Shown piece after piece: positions 42,912 through 51,713 of a stretch of DNA of 64,000 nucleotides. Source of the DNA: DATFFO01 sp963744905 (GTDB lineage: Bacteria; Actinomycetota; Acidimicrobiia; Spongiisociales; ZC4RG35); the NCBI GenBank assembly GCA_963744905.1, contig CAVUUV010000009.1, positions 1-64,000 of the forward strand, given 5' to 3'. Positions within the stretch are counted from its first letter, which is position 1. Every line of letters starts with the position of its first letter. The position numbers and the translations under genes were made by a program. The notes beneath the pieces were generated by a model, which worked only from the letters and a program-made list of their open reading frames with translations, was not told where the DNA came from and searched no databases.

Positions 42912-44711
42912 ATGTCCGAATACCGCCCACCTCTCGACGACATCAACTTCACCCTCAACTACGTCGCCGAACTTCCCTCGGTGGCGAAATTGAACGGGTT
43001 CCAACACATCGACGCCGACACGACCTCGGGCATCCTCACAGAAGCGGGCCGCTTCTTCTCCGAGGTAATGGCCCCCCTCAACCGGATCGGTGACGAGCAG
43101 GGAAGCATCCTCGAAGACGGCTCAGTGCGTACTCCGGACGGGTTCCAGGAGGCCTATGCCAAGTACGTCGAGGCGGGATGGGGCGGCGCCCACATCCCTG
43201 AGGAGCACGGAGGGGGCGGGCTTCCCTACACGGTGGGCATCGTCATCCAGGAGATGTTCAAGACGGCCAACATGTCCTTCTCCCTGTGCCCCCTTCTCAC
43301 CCAGGCCGCGATCGAGGCCCTGATCCAGCACGGAACCGACAGTCAGCGGGCCACGTATCTGGAGAAGCTGGTCACCGGGGAGTGGGCGGGGACCATGTGC
43401 CTGACCGAGCCGCAAGCAGGCAGCGACGTCGGGGCTCTCACCACCAAAGCCGTCCGTCAGGACGACGGGACCTACCGGCTCTCGGGGACCAAGATCTTCA
43501 TCACCTGGGGCGACCAGGACCTGACCGACAACATCATCCACCTGGTCCTGGCCCGCACCCCCGACGCCCCACCCGGGACCAGGGGAATCTCGATGTTCAT
43601 CGTTCCCAAGTTCCTGGTTGGCACGGATGGCTCGCCGGGGGAGCGCAACGACATCAAGATCGTGTCTCTGGAGCACAAGCTGGGCATCCACGCCTCCCCC
43701 ACCTGCGTGGTCAGCTTCGGCGACTCGGGCGAGGGCGCCGTCGGCTACCTGATCGGCGAAGAGGAAGCCGGGATGAGAAACATGTTCACGATGATGAACA
43801 CGGCCCGAATCGGTGTGGGCGTGGAGGGCCTGGCCATCAGTGAAGCCGCCTACCAGAAAGCCGCCGCCTACGCCCTGGAGCGAAAGCAGGGGCGTGAGGT
43901 GGGTGCACCTGCAACCGAGTCGAGCCTGATCGTCCGCCATCCCGACGTGCGGAGGATGCTGATGACGATGCGCGCCTACCGGGAAGCCCTCAGGTGCCTG
44001 CTGTATGTCACCGCCCGTCAGGTCGACAACGAACGCCACGCCGAGACGGCAGAGATGCGCCAGGCGGCGGCCGAGATGGTCGCCCTACTCACCCCGGTCA
44101 CCAAGGCCTGGCCCACCGACATCGGGGTGGAGATGGCGTCTTTGGGGATCCAGGTCCACGGGGGAATGGGGTTCATCGAAGAGACCGGAGCCGCCCAGTT
44201 CTACCGCGACGCCCGCATCGCTCCCATCTATGAGGGAACCAACGGCATCCAGGCCATCGACCTGGTCACCCGCAAGCTTCCCATGGCGGGAGGAGAGGTG
44301 ATCGAGCGCCTGGTGAGCGAGATCCGCCGGGTGGCGGAGAAGCTGTCCGACGACGACGGCCTGAGCCGGTTCGGACTTCACCTCGAGGATGGGGCCGAAG
44401 CGATCGAGGAGGCATCGGAGTCGCTCCTGGCCAGGCTGGGCGAGAAGCCCAACGACGCCTTGGCCGGGGCCACACCGTTCCTCCGTCTGCTGGGGACCGT
44501 GATCGGCGGATGGCTGATGGGAAAGTCGGCCCTCGCCGCCTCGAGGCTGCTGGCCAACGGCGAGGGAGATGCCGACTTCCTCGAGGCCAAGCTGGCCACG
44601 GCCCGCTTCTACGGCGAGCAGATCCTCCCCTCTGCCATGGGACTCATCGAGGCGGTGGTTGCCGATTCGGAGTTGCTCTTCGCCATCGAAGACGAGGCGA
44701 TGGCGGGCTGA
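42912..44711 (+). CDS. Acyl-CoA dehydrogenase, long form
   Basis: A 599-residue FAD enzyme of fatty-acid or related beta-oxidation. An N-terminal extension (residues ~1-55) is followed by the ACAD N, middle (GTMCLTEPQAGSD, FAD-facing) and C-terminal domains (GIQVHGGMGFIEETG; IYEGTNGIQAIDLV with the catalytic-region Glu). A ~110-residue helical C-terminal extension ends the protein. This length matches the class often annotated as 3-methylmercaptopropionyl-CoA dehydrogenase (DmdC)-like or long ACADs. The substrate is undecided. It has its own palindromic upstream site. Confidence 0.9.
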   Translation: MSEYRPPLDDINFTLNYVAELPSVAKLNGFQHIDADTTSGILTEAGRFFSEVMAPLNRIGDEQGSILEDGSVRTPDGFQEAYAKYVEAGWGGAHIPEEHGGGGLPYTVGIVIQEMFKTANMSFSLCPLLTQAAIEALIQHGTDSQRATYLEKLVTGEWAGTMCLTEPQAGSDVGALTTKAVRQDDGTYRLSGTKIFITWGDQDLTDNIIHLVLARTPDAPPGTRGISMFIVPKFLVGTDGSPGERNDIKIVSLEHKLGIHASPTCVVSFGDSGEGAVGYLIGEEEAGMRNMFTMMNTARIGVGVEGLAISEAAYQKAAAYALERKQGREVGAPATESSLIVRHPDVRRMLMTMRAYREALRCLLYVTARQVDNERHAETAEMRQAAAEMVALLTPVTKAWPTDIGVEMASLGIQVHGGMGFIEETGAAQFYRDARIAPIYEGTNGIQAIDLVTRKLPMAGGEVIERLVSEIRRVAEKLSDDDGLSRFGLHLEDGAEAIEEASESLLARLGEKPNDALAGATPFLRLLGTVIGGWLMGKSALAASRLLANGEGDADFLEAKLATARFYGEQILPSAMGLIEAVVADSELLFAIEDEAMAG

Positions 44712-44732
44712 GCCGCCGTCTGGCCCCACCCG

Positions 44733-44810
44733 TTCTTTGGACGGTGGCCATCGCTATGCGTTCGTGAGCGTCCGAAGAAGGGCGAGGCCGTTCGCCCGGG
44801 TCCAAAGAAG
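44733..44810 (+). repeat. Palindromic intergenic repeat, copy E (short)
   Basis: Lacks the first left module. It begins TTCTTTGGACGGTGGCCATCGCTATGC and continues with GTCCGAAGAAGGGCG (one change) and GTCCAAAGAAG. It lies between the acyl-CoA dehydrogenase stop and the SDR gene. Confidence 0.85.
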
Positions 44811-44865
44811 ATCGAAGGTCGGAACGTTGCGGAGCGGGCCGGGACAGCGGATCTAGCATCGGTGG

Positions 44866-45636
44866 ATGGAACTTCGTGACAAGGTGATCGTTGTTACCGG
44901 TGCGGCCCGGGGAATCGGCGAGGCTCTGGCCCGCCGGTTCGCCGAGGAGAAGCCGACCGGAATCGTGGTGAGCGACCTGGACATGGAGCCGCTCCAGGCG
45001 GTGGCGACCGACATCGGAGCCATGGCATACCAAGCGGACGTGTCGGTCGAGGAACAGACCGTGGCGATGATCGACGCCGCCGAGGACCGATTCGGACCGG
45101 TCGACCTGTTCTGTGCCAACGCCGGGATCGGAATCGCCGGAGACGAGCAAACCCCCGACCCGGAGTGGGACCGGCTGTGGCAGATCAACGTCATGTCCCA
45201 CGTGCACGCCGCCCGCCGTCTGGTGCCAGAGTGGAGGGCTCGTGGCGAGGGCTACCTGCTGGCCACCGTGTCGGCCGCCGGGCTGTTGACCAACCTGCGG
45301 GCGGCCCAGTATTCGGTCACCAAACACGCTGCCCTGGCGTTCGCAGAGTGGCTCGCCATCACCTACGGAGACGATGGAATCCGGGTGTCTGCTCTCTGTC
45401 CCCAGGGTGTGCGCACCCGACTGCTCGACGCCAGCGAGGACTTCCGCACCCTGCTCGAGCCGGTCGCTTTGGAGCCGGCCGATGTGGCCCGGGCCGTCGT
45501 GGAGGGTCTGAGGCAGGAGCACTTCTTGATCCTCCCCCATCCCGAGGTGGAGCAGTACTTCCAGAACAAGGCCAACGACTACGACCGCTGGCTGGGAGGG
45601 ATGCGAAAGCTGCAACGGCGGGTGTTCGCCGATTGA
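44866..45636 (+). CDS. Short-chain dehydrogenase/reductase (SDR)
   Basis: A 256-residue classical SDR. The NAD(P) motif TGAARGIGE is at residues 12-20, the NAG motif reads CANAGIGI, and the catalytic Ser/Tyr/Lys lie in TVSAAG and YSVTK. The acidic residue after beta-2 (SDLDMEP) suggests NAD(H) preference. The substrate is unknown. It precedes the ketosynthase-like gene by 75 bp on the same strand, so both may act on an acyl or keto intermediate. Confidence 0.88.
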   Translation: MELRDKVIVVTGAARGIGEALARRFAEEKPTGIVVSDLDMEPLQAVATDIGAMAYQADVSVEEQTVAMIDAAEDRFGPVDLFCANAGIGIAGDEQTPDPEWDRLWQINVMSHVHAARRLVPEWRARGEGYLLATVSAAGLLTNLRAAQYSVTKHAALAFAEWLAITYGDDGIRVSALCPQGVRTRLLDASEDFRTLLEPVALEPADVARAVVEGLRQEHFLILPHPEVEQYFQNKANDYDRWLGGMRKLQRRVFAD

Positions 45637-45711
45637 GCCATGACGGGCGCCAGGGCCCGGCTTCCAGGCCACGACGCGTCCTTTCTCCGCCGAGTCGGGC
45701 AGAATGATCCC

Positions 45712-46879
45712 ATGGAAAGACGCCGCGCAGTAGTGACAGGGGTGGGCGTTGTCGCCGCCCCCGGGGTTGGACGCGACACCTTTTGGAAAGGCCTGTCCGA
45801 GGATCCCGGCCCCGGGCCGCACGAGGTTCGCGACTGGGATCCTGAGCCTCAGATCCCCCGGCGGGAGGCGCGGCGTCTCGACCGCTTCTCCCAGTTCGCC
45901 CTGGTGGCCGCCGATGAGGCACTGGAGCAGTCGGGTACGATTGGACGCTGATCCGGACCGGGTGGCGGTGAGCATCGCCACCGGCATCGGCGGACTGGCG
46001 TCGCTCGAAGAGTTGATCGGCAGCGCCTACGACGAGAACCCCCGTGTCTCCCCCCTGTGGATCCCGATGATGATGTGCAACGCGGCCGCAGCCGCCATCT
46101 CGATTCGGTATGGATTCGGGGGCCAGGCGACGACGCCGGTCGTGGCCTGTGCGGCTGGCGCCCAGGCAGTGCTCGATGGAGTGCGCCAGATCGAATGGGG
46201 ATACGCCGATGCGGCCCTGGTCGGGGGAGCGGAGGGAGCCATCAGGCCTCCCACGATCGAGGGATTCGCCGCCGCCCGGGCCCTGTCGCCTTCTCATACG
46301 GCCCGGCCCTTCGATGTCGGCCGGGACGGATTCGTGCTGGGTGAGGGAGGAGCCGTCCTGGTGCTGGAGGAGAGAGAGCGGGCACTGAGACGTGGGGCCG
46401 CCATCCTGGCCGAGATTCCGGGAGGCGCCTCCACCGCCGACGCCCACCACATCACCGCCCCTCACCCCGAGGGTGACGGTGCCGAGCGGGCCCTGCGACT
46501 GGCCATGGCAGACGCCGGCCTCGAACCGACCGACGTCGGTTACGTCAACGCCCACGGGACCGGGACCGAACTCAACGATCGCACCGAGGGATCGGTGGTG
46601 GCCAGGGTCTTCGGAGAACGCCAGCCTCCCATCTCGTCGGTGAAGGGGACCACCGGCCACGCCCTCGGAGCCTCAGGGGCGATCGAGGCGGCCGCGGCTG
46701 TCCTGGCCATCATCTATGGGGAGTTGCCGCCCAATGTGGGAATGACCAGCCTCGACCCCGCCATACCACTCACCGACGTGGTCACAGGGCGCCGCCCCTG
46801 GCAGCCGGCCCCGGTCCTGTCCAACTCCTTCGGCTTCGGCGGCCACAACACCGTCCTGGTCATCAACCCACCGGCCTGA
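45712..46879 (+). pseudogene. Beta-ketoacyl-ACP synthase II-like (FabF-like), one frameshift
   Basis: A thiolase-fold condensing enzyme. The first frame carries MERRRAVVTGVGVVAAPG and runs to AADEALEQSG; the second continues LDADPDRVAVSIATGIGG. The catalytic Cys is in PVVACAAGAQA, the two His are in NAHGTGTELND and KGTTGHALGASG, and the C-terminal SNSFGFGGHN is present. The frame change lies at CGGGTACG near 45941; deleting one base rejoins the halves at about 388 residues. The rest is fully conserved, so this could be a base-call error or a very recent mutation. Confidence 0.82.
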
Positions 46880-46920
46880 GACCCCGCCACCGACCTCCCC
46901 AACCACCCGCTTGGGGCTGC

Positions 46921-47026
46921 TTCTCTGGACGCTGACGAACGGCTCCCGCCTTCTTTGGACGGTGACTATCGCTATGCGTTCCCCACGGTCCAAAGAAGGG
47001 GAGGGGCGTTCCCCACGGTCCAAAGA
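46921..47026 (+). repeat. Palindromic intergenic repeat, copy F
   Basis: Four modules: TTCTCTGGACGCTGACGAACGG (one change), TTCTTTGGACGGTGACTATCGC, then two GGTCCAAAGAAGGGGAGG units. It ends about 60 bp before the TPP riboswitch. Confidence 0.88.
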
Positions 47027-47085
47027 AGGGGAGGATCTGGGGGCGCTTCGGACAAGGGACGGGGGTTGTCCTATCCTGAGAGGAG

Positions 47086-47176
47086 GACGCGGGAGCCCGG
47101 TGGACCGGGCTGAGAGGGAGCCGTCAGGGCTCCGACCGTTCGAACCTGATCCGGATAATGCCGGCGAAGGGACTTT
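47086..47176 (+). promoter_or_regulatory. TPP riboswitch (THI element)
   Basis: Conserved blocks are present in order: GGGAGCCCGG, GGGCTGAGAGGG, CCGACCGTTCGAACCTGATCC, then GGATAATGCCGGCGAAGGGA. This is the thiamin-pyrophosphate-binding aptamer. It ends about 45 bp before the thiB start, so thiamin pyrophosphate should lower expression of the transporter operon, probably by hiding the ribosome site in a high-GC host. Confidence 0.96.
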
Positions 47177-47221
47177 TCGGCCAGCCATCGGCCCGGCGTC
47201 ACACCCGACCAAGGAAGACTG

Positions 47222-48268
47222 ATGCGCACCGGCCGAACCTCTCTCATCGTGACACTGCTGGCACTGGTCCTGGCGGCCTGCTCGGGCGCCGGATCCAGCC
47301 AGCCGCCCGACAAGCTGACCCTGGTATCACACGACTCGTTCGCCGACGCCGTCACGGACCAGACCTTTGCCGCCTTCACCGAGCAGACCGGCATCGACGT
47401 CGAGGTCAAGGCGGCCGGTGATGCCGGCTCGATGGTCAACCAGGCCATACTCACCAAGGACAACCCGCTGGGCGACGTCCTGTTCGGTATCGACAACACC
47501 TTCTTGAGCCGGGGACTGGACGAAGGTCTCTTCGTCTCCTACCAGCCTCAGATCGATGTGAACCTGGTGCCGGGGCTAGATCTGGATCCGGAGCATCGGG
47601 TCACCCCCATCGACTACGGCGACGTGTGCATCAACTACGACATCGGCTGGTTCCAGGACGAGGGCCTGCAACCACCCCAGACCCTGGCTGACCTGGCCAA
47701 ACCTGCCTACTCGGGGCTGCTGGTGGTCGAGGATCCGGCCAGCTCCTCACCCGGCCTGGCCTTCCTGCTGGCGACCATCGACCGCTATGGAAACGACTGG
47801 CCCGGCTACTGGCAGTCTCTGGTGGACAACGGCGTGGGAGTGGTTTCCGATTGGGACACCGCCTACTACAGCGATTTCACCCGTTACGGTGGCGACCATC
47901 CGTTGGTCGTCTCCTACGCCTCATCTCCTCCGGCCGAGGTCATGTTCGCCGACCCGCCGGTCGATACCGCTCCCACCGCCGTGATGACCGACGGCTGCTT
48001 CCGCCAGATCGAGTTCGCCGGGGTCCTGGCCAACACCGACCATCCCGATGCCGGCGGCCGGCTGATCGACTTCATGCTGTCGGCCGACTTCCAGAGCCAG
48101 ATACCGACCAACTGGTTCGTTTTCCCGGCCAACGCCGACGTGTCCCTTCCCCAGGTATTCGCCGACAACACGGTCATCCCCGAGGACCCGGCCTCCCTCG
48201 ACCCCTCCGTCATCGACCAGAGCCGTGAACAGTGGATCAATCAGTGGCATCAGGTGGTCACGCCCTGA
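47222..48268 (+). CDS. thiB: Thiamine ABC transporter substrate-binding lipoprotein
   Basis: A 348-residue exported binding protein. The signal peptide ends in lipobox VLAAC (Cys ~20). The mature domain begins KLTLVSHDSFA and contains the ThiB/TbpA blocks NPLGDVLFGIDNTFLSR, VTPIDYGDVCINYDIGWF and SSSPGLAFLLATI. A TPP riboswitch lies just upstream, which makes thiamine or its phosphates the substrate. The stop overlaps the ThiP start region by about 37 bp. Confidence 0.93.
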   Translation: MRTGRTSLIVTLLALVLAACSGAGSSQPPDKLTLVSHDSFADAVTDQTFAAFTEQTGIDVEVKAAGDAGSMVNQAILTKDNPLGDVLFGIDNTFLSRGLDEGLFVSYQPQIDVNLVPGLDLDPEHRVTPIDYGDVCINYDIGWFQDEGLQPPQTLADLAKPAYSGLLVVEDPASSSPGLAFLLATIDRYGNDWPGYWQSLVDNGVGVVSDWDTAYYSDFTRYGGDHPLVVSYASSPPAEVMFADPPVDTAPTAVMTDGCFRQIEFAGVLANTDHPDAGGRLIDFMLSADFQSQIPTNWFVFPANADVSLPQVFADNTVIPEDPASLDPSVIDQSREQWINQWHQVVTP

Positions 48269-49812
48269 TCTCCCGCCGCGCCCTGTGGCTGGTGGCGGGG
48301 GTCCCGATCCTGTTCATCGGCTACCTGTTCGTCTATCCGCTGGTCCGGATCCTGTGGCTGGGGGTGTCAGGGCTCGAGCCGTCTGACCTGACCGCCAACA
48401 CCCGCCTGCTCCAGGTGGCGTGGTTCACCCTCTGGCAGGCGGCGGTCTCGACGGTTCTCACCCTGGTCGCCGCCGCACCTCTCACCTGGGCCGTGTCACG
48501 GTTCGAGTTTCCCGGCCGCCGTCTGGCCCAGGCCCTGGTGATCGTGCCGTTCGTGCTCCCCACCGTCGTGGTCGGCACCGCCTTCGCCGCCCTGGGGTGG
48601 CGTAACTCCATCTGGGCCATCTTCGCCGCCCATGTCTTCTACAACGTGGCAGTGGTGGTACGCACCGTGGGCGGGCTGTGGTCGCGGATCGATCGACGGG
48701 TTGAGGAGGCCGCCGCCATGCTGGGCGCCTCGCCCTGGCGGGTGTTTCGCCGGGTGACGCTCCCCCTGCTCAGACCCGCCATCGCCTCGGCCGCCTCGAT
48801 CGTGTTCCTGTTCACCTTCACCTCGTTCGGGGTGATCCTCATCCTGGGGGGTATCCGGTACGCCACTATCGAGGTCGCCATCTACCGCCAGGCCGTGACA
48901 CTGTTCAACCTGCCCCTGGCGGCGGTGCTGGCGATCATCCAGTTGGTGGGGGTTTCGACCGTGCTCGCCATCTACGCTCGCCATCAGGAGTCGACCTCGC
49001 CCCTGGTCCTGGCCCCTGAGAAGAGCACACGACTCCGACCCAGGAGGTGGAGCGCCGCCGCGGTGAGCGGAGCGGTCGTCGCCACGCTGGGCGCGCTGGC
49101 CGTACCGCCCGCAGTCCTCGTGGTCAGGGCCCTGTCCAACTCCGGCTTCGACCGTCTGTTCGTCAACGACCCCGTCGTGGGCCGACCGGTGTCATCCGTA
49201 CCCAACTCCTTGGGGTTTGCCGCGACGGCCATGCTGATAGCGGTGGTGGTCGGCCTGTGTGCCGCCTATGTCATCTCCCTGCGCGCCAGCGCGATCTCCC
49301 GTTGGTTCGACGTCGTCCTCATGCTCCCGCTCGGCACCTCGGCCGTAACCATCGGATTCGGGTTCCTCATCGCCCTCGGCTTCCCGGTGGACCTGCGGGC
49401 AACGGTCGCCCTGGTGCCGCTGGCCCATGCCCTGGTCGCCATCCCCTTCGTGGTGCGGGCCACCGTCCCCTTGCTCCGTTCTATCAGTCCCGGCCTGCGC
49501 GAGGCAGCCGCCACCCTCGGTGCTTCCCCCGGACGGGTGTTCAGACACATCGACTTACCCATCGTCTCCCGAGCGGCGATGGTGGGAGCCGGATTCGCAT
49601 TCGTGGTGTCACTGGGCGAATTCGGAGCCACGTCGTTCATAGTGCGGCCCAACACGACCACCATTCCGATCATGATCTTCCGCCTGCTGGGGCGCCCGGG
49701 AGTGGGCAATTTCGCCGCCGCCCTCGCCCTCGCCACCGTTCTGGGAGCTCTCACCGGGGCCGTGATCCTGGCCATGGATCGTTTTCGACCGGCCGATCTG
49801 GGAACCTTCTGA
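48232..49812 (+). CDS. thiP: Thiamine ABC transporter permease
   Basis: A 526-residue permease formed by two fused six-helix halves. Each half has the EAA loop: EEAAAMLGASPWRVFRRVTLP and REAAATLGASPGRVFRHIDLP. Length and duplication match ThiP. The start GTG 48232 overlaps the end of thiB; GTG 48244 is an alternative. Second gene of the riboswitch-controlled operon. Confidence 0.92.
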   Translation: MDQSVASGGHALISRRALWLVAGVPILFIGYLFVYPLVRILWLGVSGLEPSDLTANTRLLQVAWFTLWQAAVSTVLTLVAAAPLTWAVSRFEFPGRRLAQALVIVPFVLPTVVVGTAFAALGWRNSIWAIFAAHVFYNVAVVVRTVGGLWSRIDRRVEEAAAMLGASPWRVFRRVTLPLLRPAIASAASIVFLFTFTSFGVILILGGIRYATIEVAIYRQAVTLFNLPLAAVLAIIQLVGVSTVLAIYARHQESTSPLVLAPEKSTRLRPRRWSAAAVSGAVVATLGALAVPPAVLVVRALSNSGFDRLFVNDPVVGRPVSSVPNSLGFAATAMLIAVVVGLCAAYVISLRASAISRWFDVVLMLPLGTSAVTIGFGFLIALGFPVDLRATVALVPLAHALVAIPFVVRATVPLLRSISPGLREAAATLGASPGRVFRHIDLPIVSRAAMVGAGFAFVVSLGEFGATSFIVRPNTTTIPIMIFRLLGRPGVGNFAAALALATVLGALTGAVILAMDRFRPADLGTF

Positions 49813-49815
49813 GCG

Positions 49816-50511
49816 GTGCTCGAGATAGAAGAGGTTACGGTCCGGTTCGGGGACAAGGTCGCCGTCGACCATTTCAGCCTGGAGGTGGAAGACGGTGAGA
49901 GAGTGGCGCTGTTGGGTCCGAGCGGTTCCGGCAAGTCGACCCTCCTGCGCGTGGTGGCGGGGTTGCAGGCACCGAGCTCGGGACGGGTCATGTGGAACGG
50001 AGACGATCTGGCCGATACTCCTCCCCACCGGCGTCGGTTCGGCCTCATGTTCCAGGGTTATGCCCTGTTTCCCCACATGACGGTGCAGGACAACGTCGCC
50101 TTCGGCCTGCGGATGGCCCAACTCCCCCAGGCGAAGGTGGACCGGAGGGTCGCCGAGGTCCTCTCCTGGGTGGGGATGTCCGAGCTGGCCGAGCGTTCGG
50201 TCGAGAACCTTTCCGGTGGCGAACAGCAACGCGTTGCCCTGGCCCGAACCCTGGCGCCCGACCCGCGCATGGTGATGCTGGACGAGCCCCTCGGGGCGCT
50301 CGACCGGGCCTTGCGAGAGCGCCTCCTGGTGGAGATGCGCGATCTCCTGGAAGGGACCACGGCGCTCTACGTGACCCACGACCAGGAGGAAGCGGAGGCG
50401 TTCTCACACCGCATCGCCCTGATGCGGGCCGGCCGTCTGATCCAGGTGGGAACCCCCGACGAGCTCCGGGCCAGCCCGGTCGACGCCTGGGTGGCTGACT
50501 TCCTGGGTTAG
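49816..50511 (+). CDS. thiQ: Thiamine ABC transporter ATP-binding protein
   Basis: A 231-residue ATPase: Walker A LLGPSGSGKSTLL, Q-loop MFQGYALFPHMTV, signature ENLSGGEQQRVALARTLA, Walker B MVMLDEPLGALDRA and switch His YVTHDQEEA. Starts GTG 3 bp after the thiP stop. It completes thiBPQ. Its end overlaps the convergent LtrA gene by 4 bp. Confidence 0.93.
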   Translation: MLEIEEVTVRFGDKVAVDHFSLEVEDGERVALLGPSGSGKSTLLRVVAGLQAPSSGRVMWNGDDLADTPPHRRRFGLMFQGYALFPHMTVQDNVAFGLRMAQLPQAKVDRRVAEVLSWVGMSELAERSVENLSGGEQQRVALARTLAPDPRMVMLDEPLGALDRALRERLLVEMRDLLEGTTALYVTHDQEEAEAFSHRIALMRAGRLIQVGTPDELRASPVDAWVADFLG

Positions 50512-51713
50512 ATCCGGGTCGGATCCTCGGGCCAGACTCCCCGTTGCTTGAGCTGGACCCAGGTGCCGATCCCGTAGCCGATAGGTACGGCCAGCAACGC
50601 CCAGGCGATGGCCAGGCTCCGGCTCTGGCCAATGGGCAGTGGCCCGGTCCCCAGCGACACGGCCGCCATCGCCACCAGGATCCACATGCCCCGCCTGTAG
50701 GCCCGGGGAAAGACGCGTCGGATCTCGAGGACGGCGATCAAGCCGGCGATGGCAAGAAACGTCAATGACAGCGAGCCGGCCAGCAGCCAGTGGACCCGGG
50801 GCGGGAAGTCCTCGTCGGCGTGGGCGACGGTATTGAGTATGGCCGCCCCCACTCCTGCCATTCCTGCCACGACGAAGAAATGCAGGTTGGCCCATAGGGC
50901 AGACCTGGCCGGGATGGGCCTGAGCCGTGCAACGAAATCGAAGTAGATCCACCAAAGGCCACATGCAACCACCACCGCCTCGAACCCGGTGAACAGAACC
51001 TCGGCCTCGATGTGGGCGTTGAAGCTGACCCCGTCGATGGCTCCGACCACGACCCCGCCCAAGACGATCATCACCAGAAGTCCGAACCGCTCGACCACCG
51101 CCTGGCTGAGACCACGGGTGCGCAAACCAGCCGGATCGGGGACCAATCGACCCACCGAGGTCAGAAGCACGATTTCGGCCAGGAGCCCCGCGCCCCACAT
51201 AACGAAACGACCCGGCGGCGCCACCGCCACCGACGCCACGAAGAGAGCGGCGGAGGCCATGTACACGAGAGTGAATGGAACCGAGGCGGGCCGGTGGCCG
51301 GGATCGTGATAGCCCGTCCGGTACCACATCCCTGCCAGCACCAGATGATTGAGGGCATACGAAACGGCGAAACCGGCCCCACCGGCACCGGTGGCGGTAT
51401 CCACGTACACGGCCATACCGGCGATGGTGACCATCTGAGCGAAGGTGAAGACCCGAATGCTGATGTCGTTGGTGGCGTGGAGGTCGTGATAGAAAGTCCC
51501 GTTGATCCACGCACTCCAGACCGGGACCAGCAGCAGGCCGGTGCGGGCGATCTCCTGACGGCCCGGGTCTGCGCTGAGGTGCTGGGAGAGCCGGGCGATG
51601 AGGACCACGAACACCAGGTCGAAGAACAGCTCCAGGAAGCTGACCGCCCGATCTTCTATCGGCTCGCCCGCCTTACGGGGAGGCAGCCACCAGGTGCGAA
51701 CGCCCTCACTCAC
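50508..51713 (-). CDS. Low-temperature-requirement A (LtrA)-like membrane protein
   Basis: A 401-residue protein with about 11 hydrophobic segments. The family start SFLELFFDLVFVVLIARLSQHL and the later AWINGTFYHDLHATND block are diagnostic. LtrA was first linked to growth of Listeria in the cold; its activity is unknown. The GTG start (51713) overlaps the stop of the dehydrogenase/ParB-like fusion gene by the GTGA arrangement, so it is third in a thioesterase-fusion-ltrA operon. Confidence 0.82.
   Translation of the reverse strand: MSEGVRTWWLPPRKAGEPIEDRAVSFLELFFDLVFVVLIARLSQHLSADPGRQEIARTGLLLVPVWSAWINGTFYHDLHATNDISIRVFTFAQMVTIAGMAVYVDTATGAGGAGFAVSYALNHLVLAGMWYRTGYHDPGHRPASVPFTLVYMASAALFVASVAVAPPGRFVMWGAGLLAEIVLLTSVGRLVPDPAGLRTRGLSQAVVERFGLLVMIVLGGVVVGAIDGVSFNAHIEAEVLFTGFEAVVVACGLWWIYFDFVARLRPIPARSALWANLHFFVVAGMAGVGAAILNTVAHADEDFPPRVHWLLAGSLSLTFLAIAGLIAVLEIRRVFPRAYRRGMWILVAMAAVSLGTGPLPIGQSRSLAIAWALLAVPIGYGIGTWVQLKQRGVWPEDPTRI

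Noticed and set aside
16765..47026. The TTCTTTGGAC repeats as a CRISPR array
   Set aside because: Copies are kilobases apart, lack regular spacers, are palindromic with internal modules and occur in both orientations. No cas genes are present.
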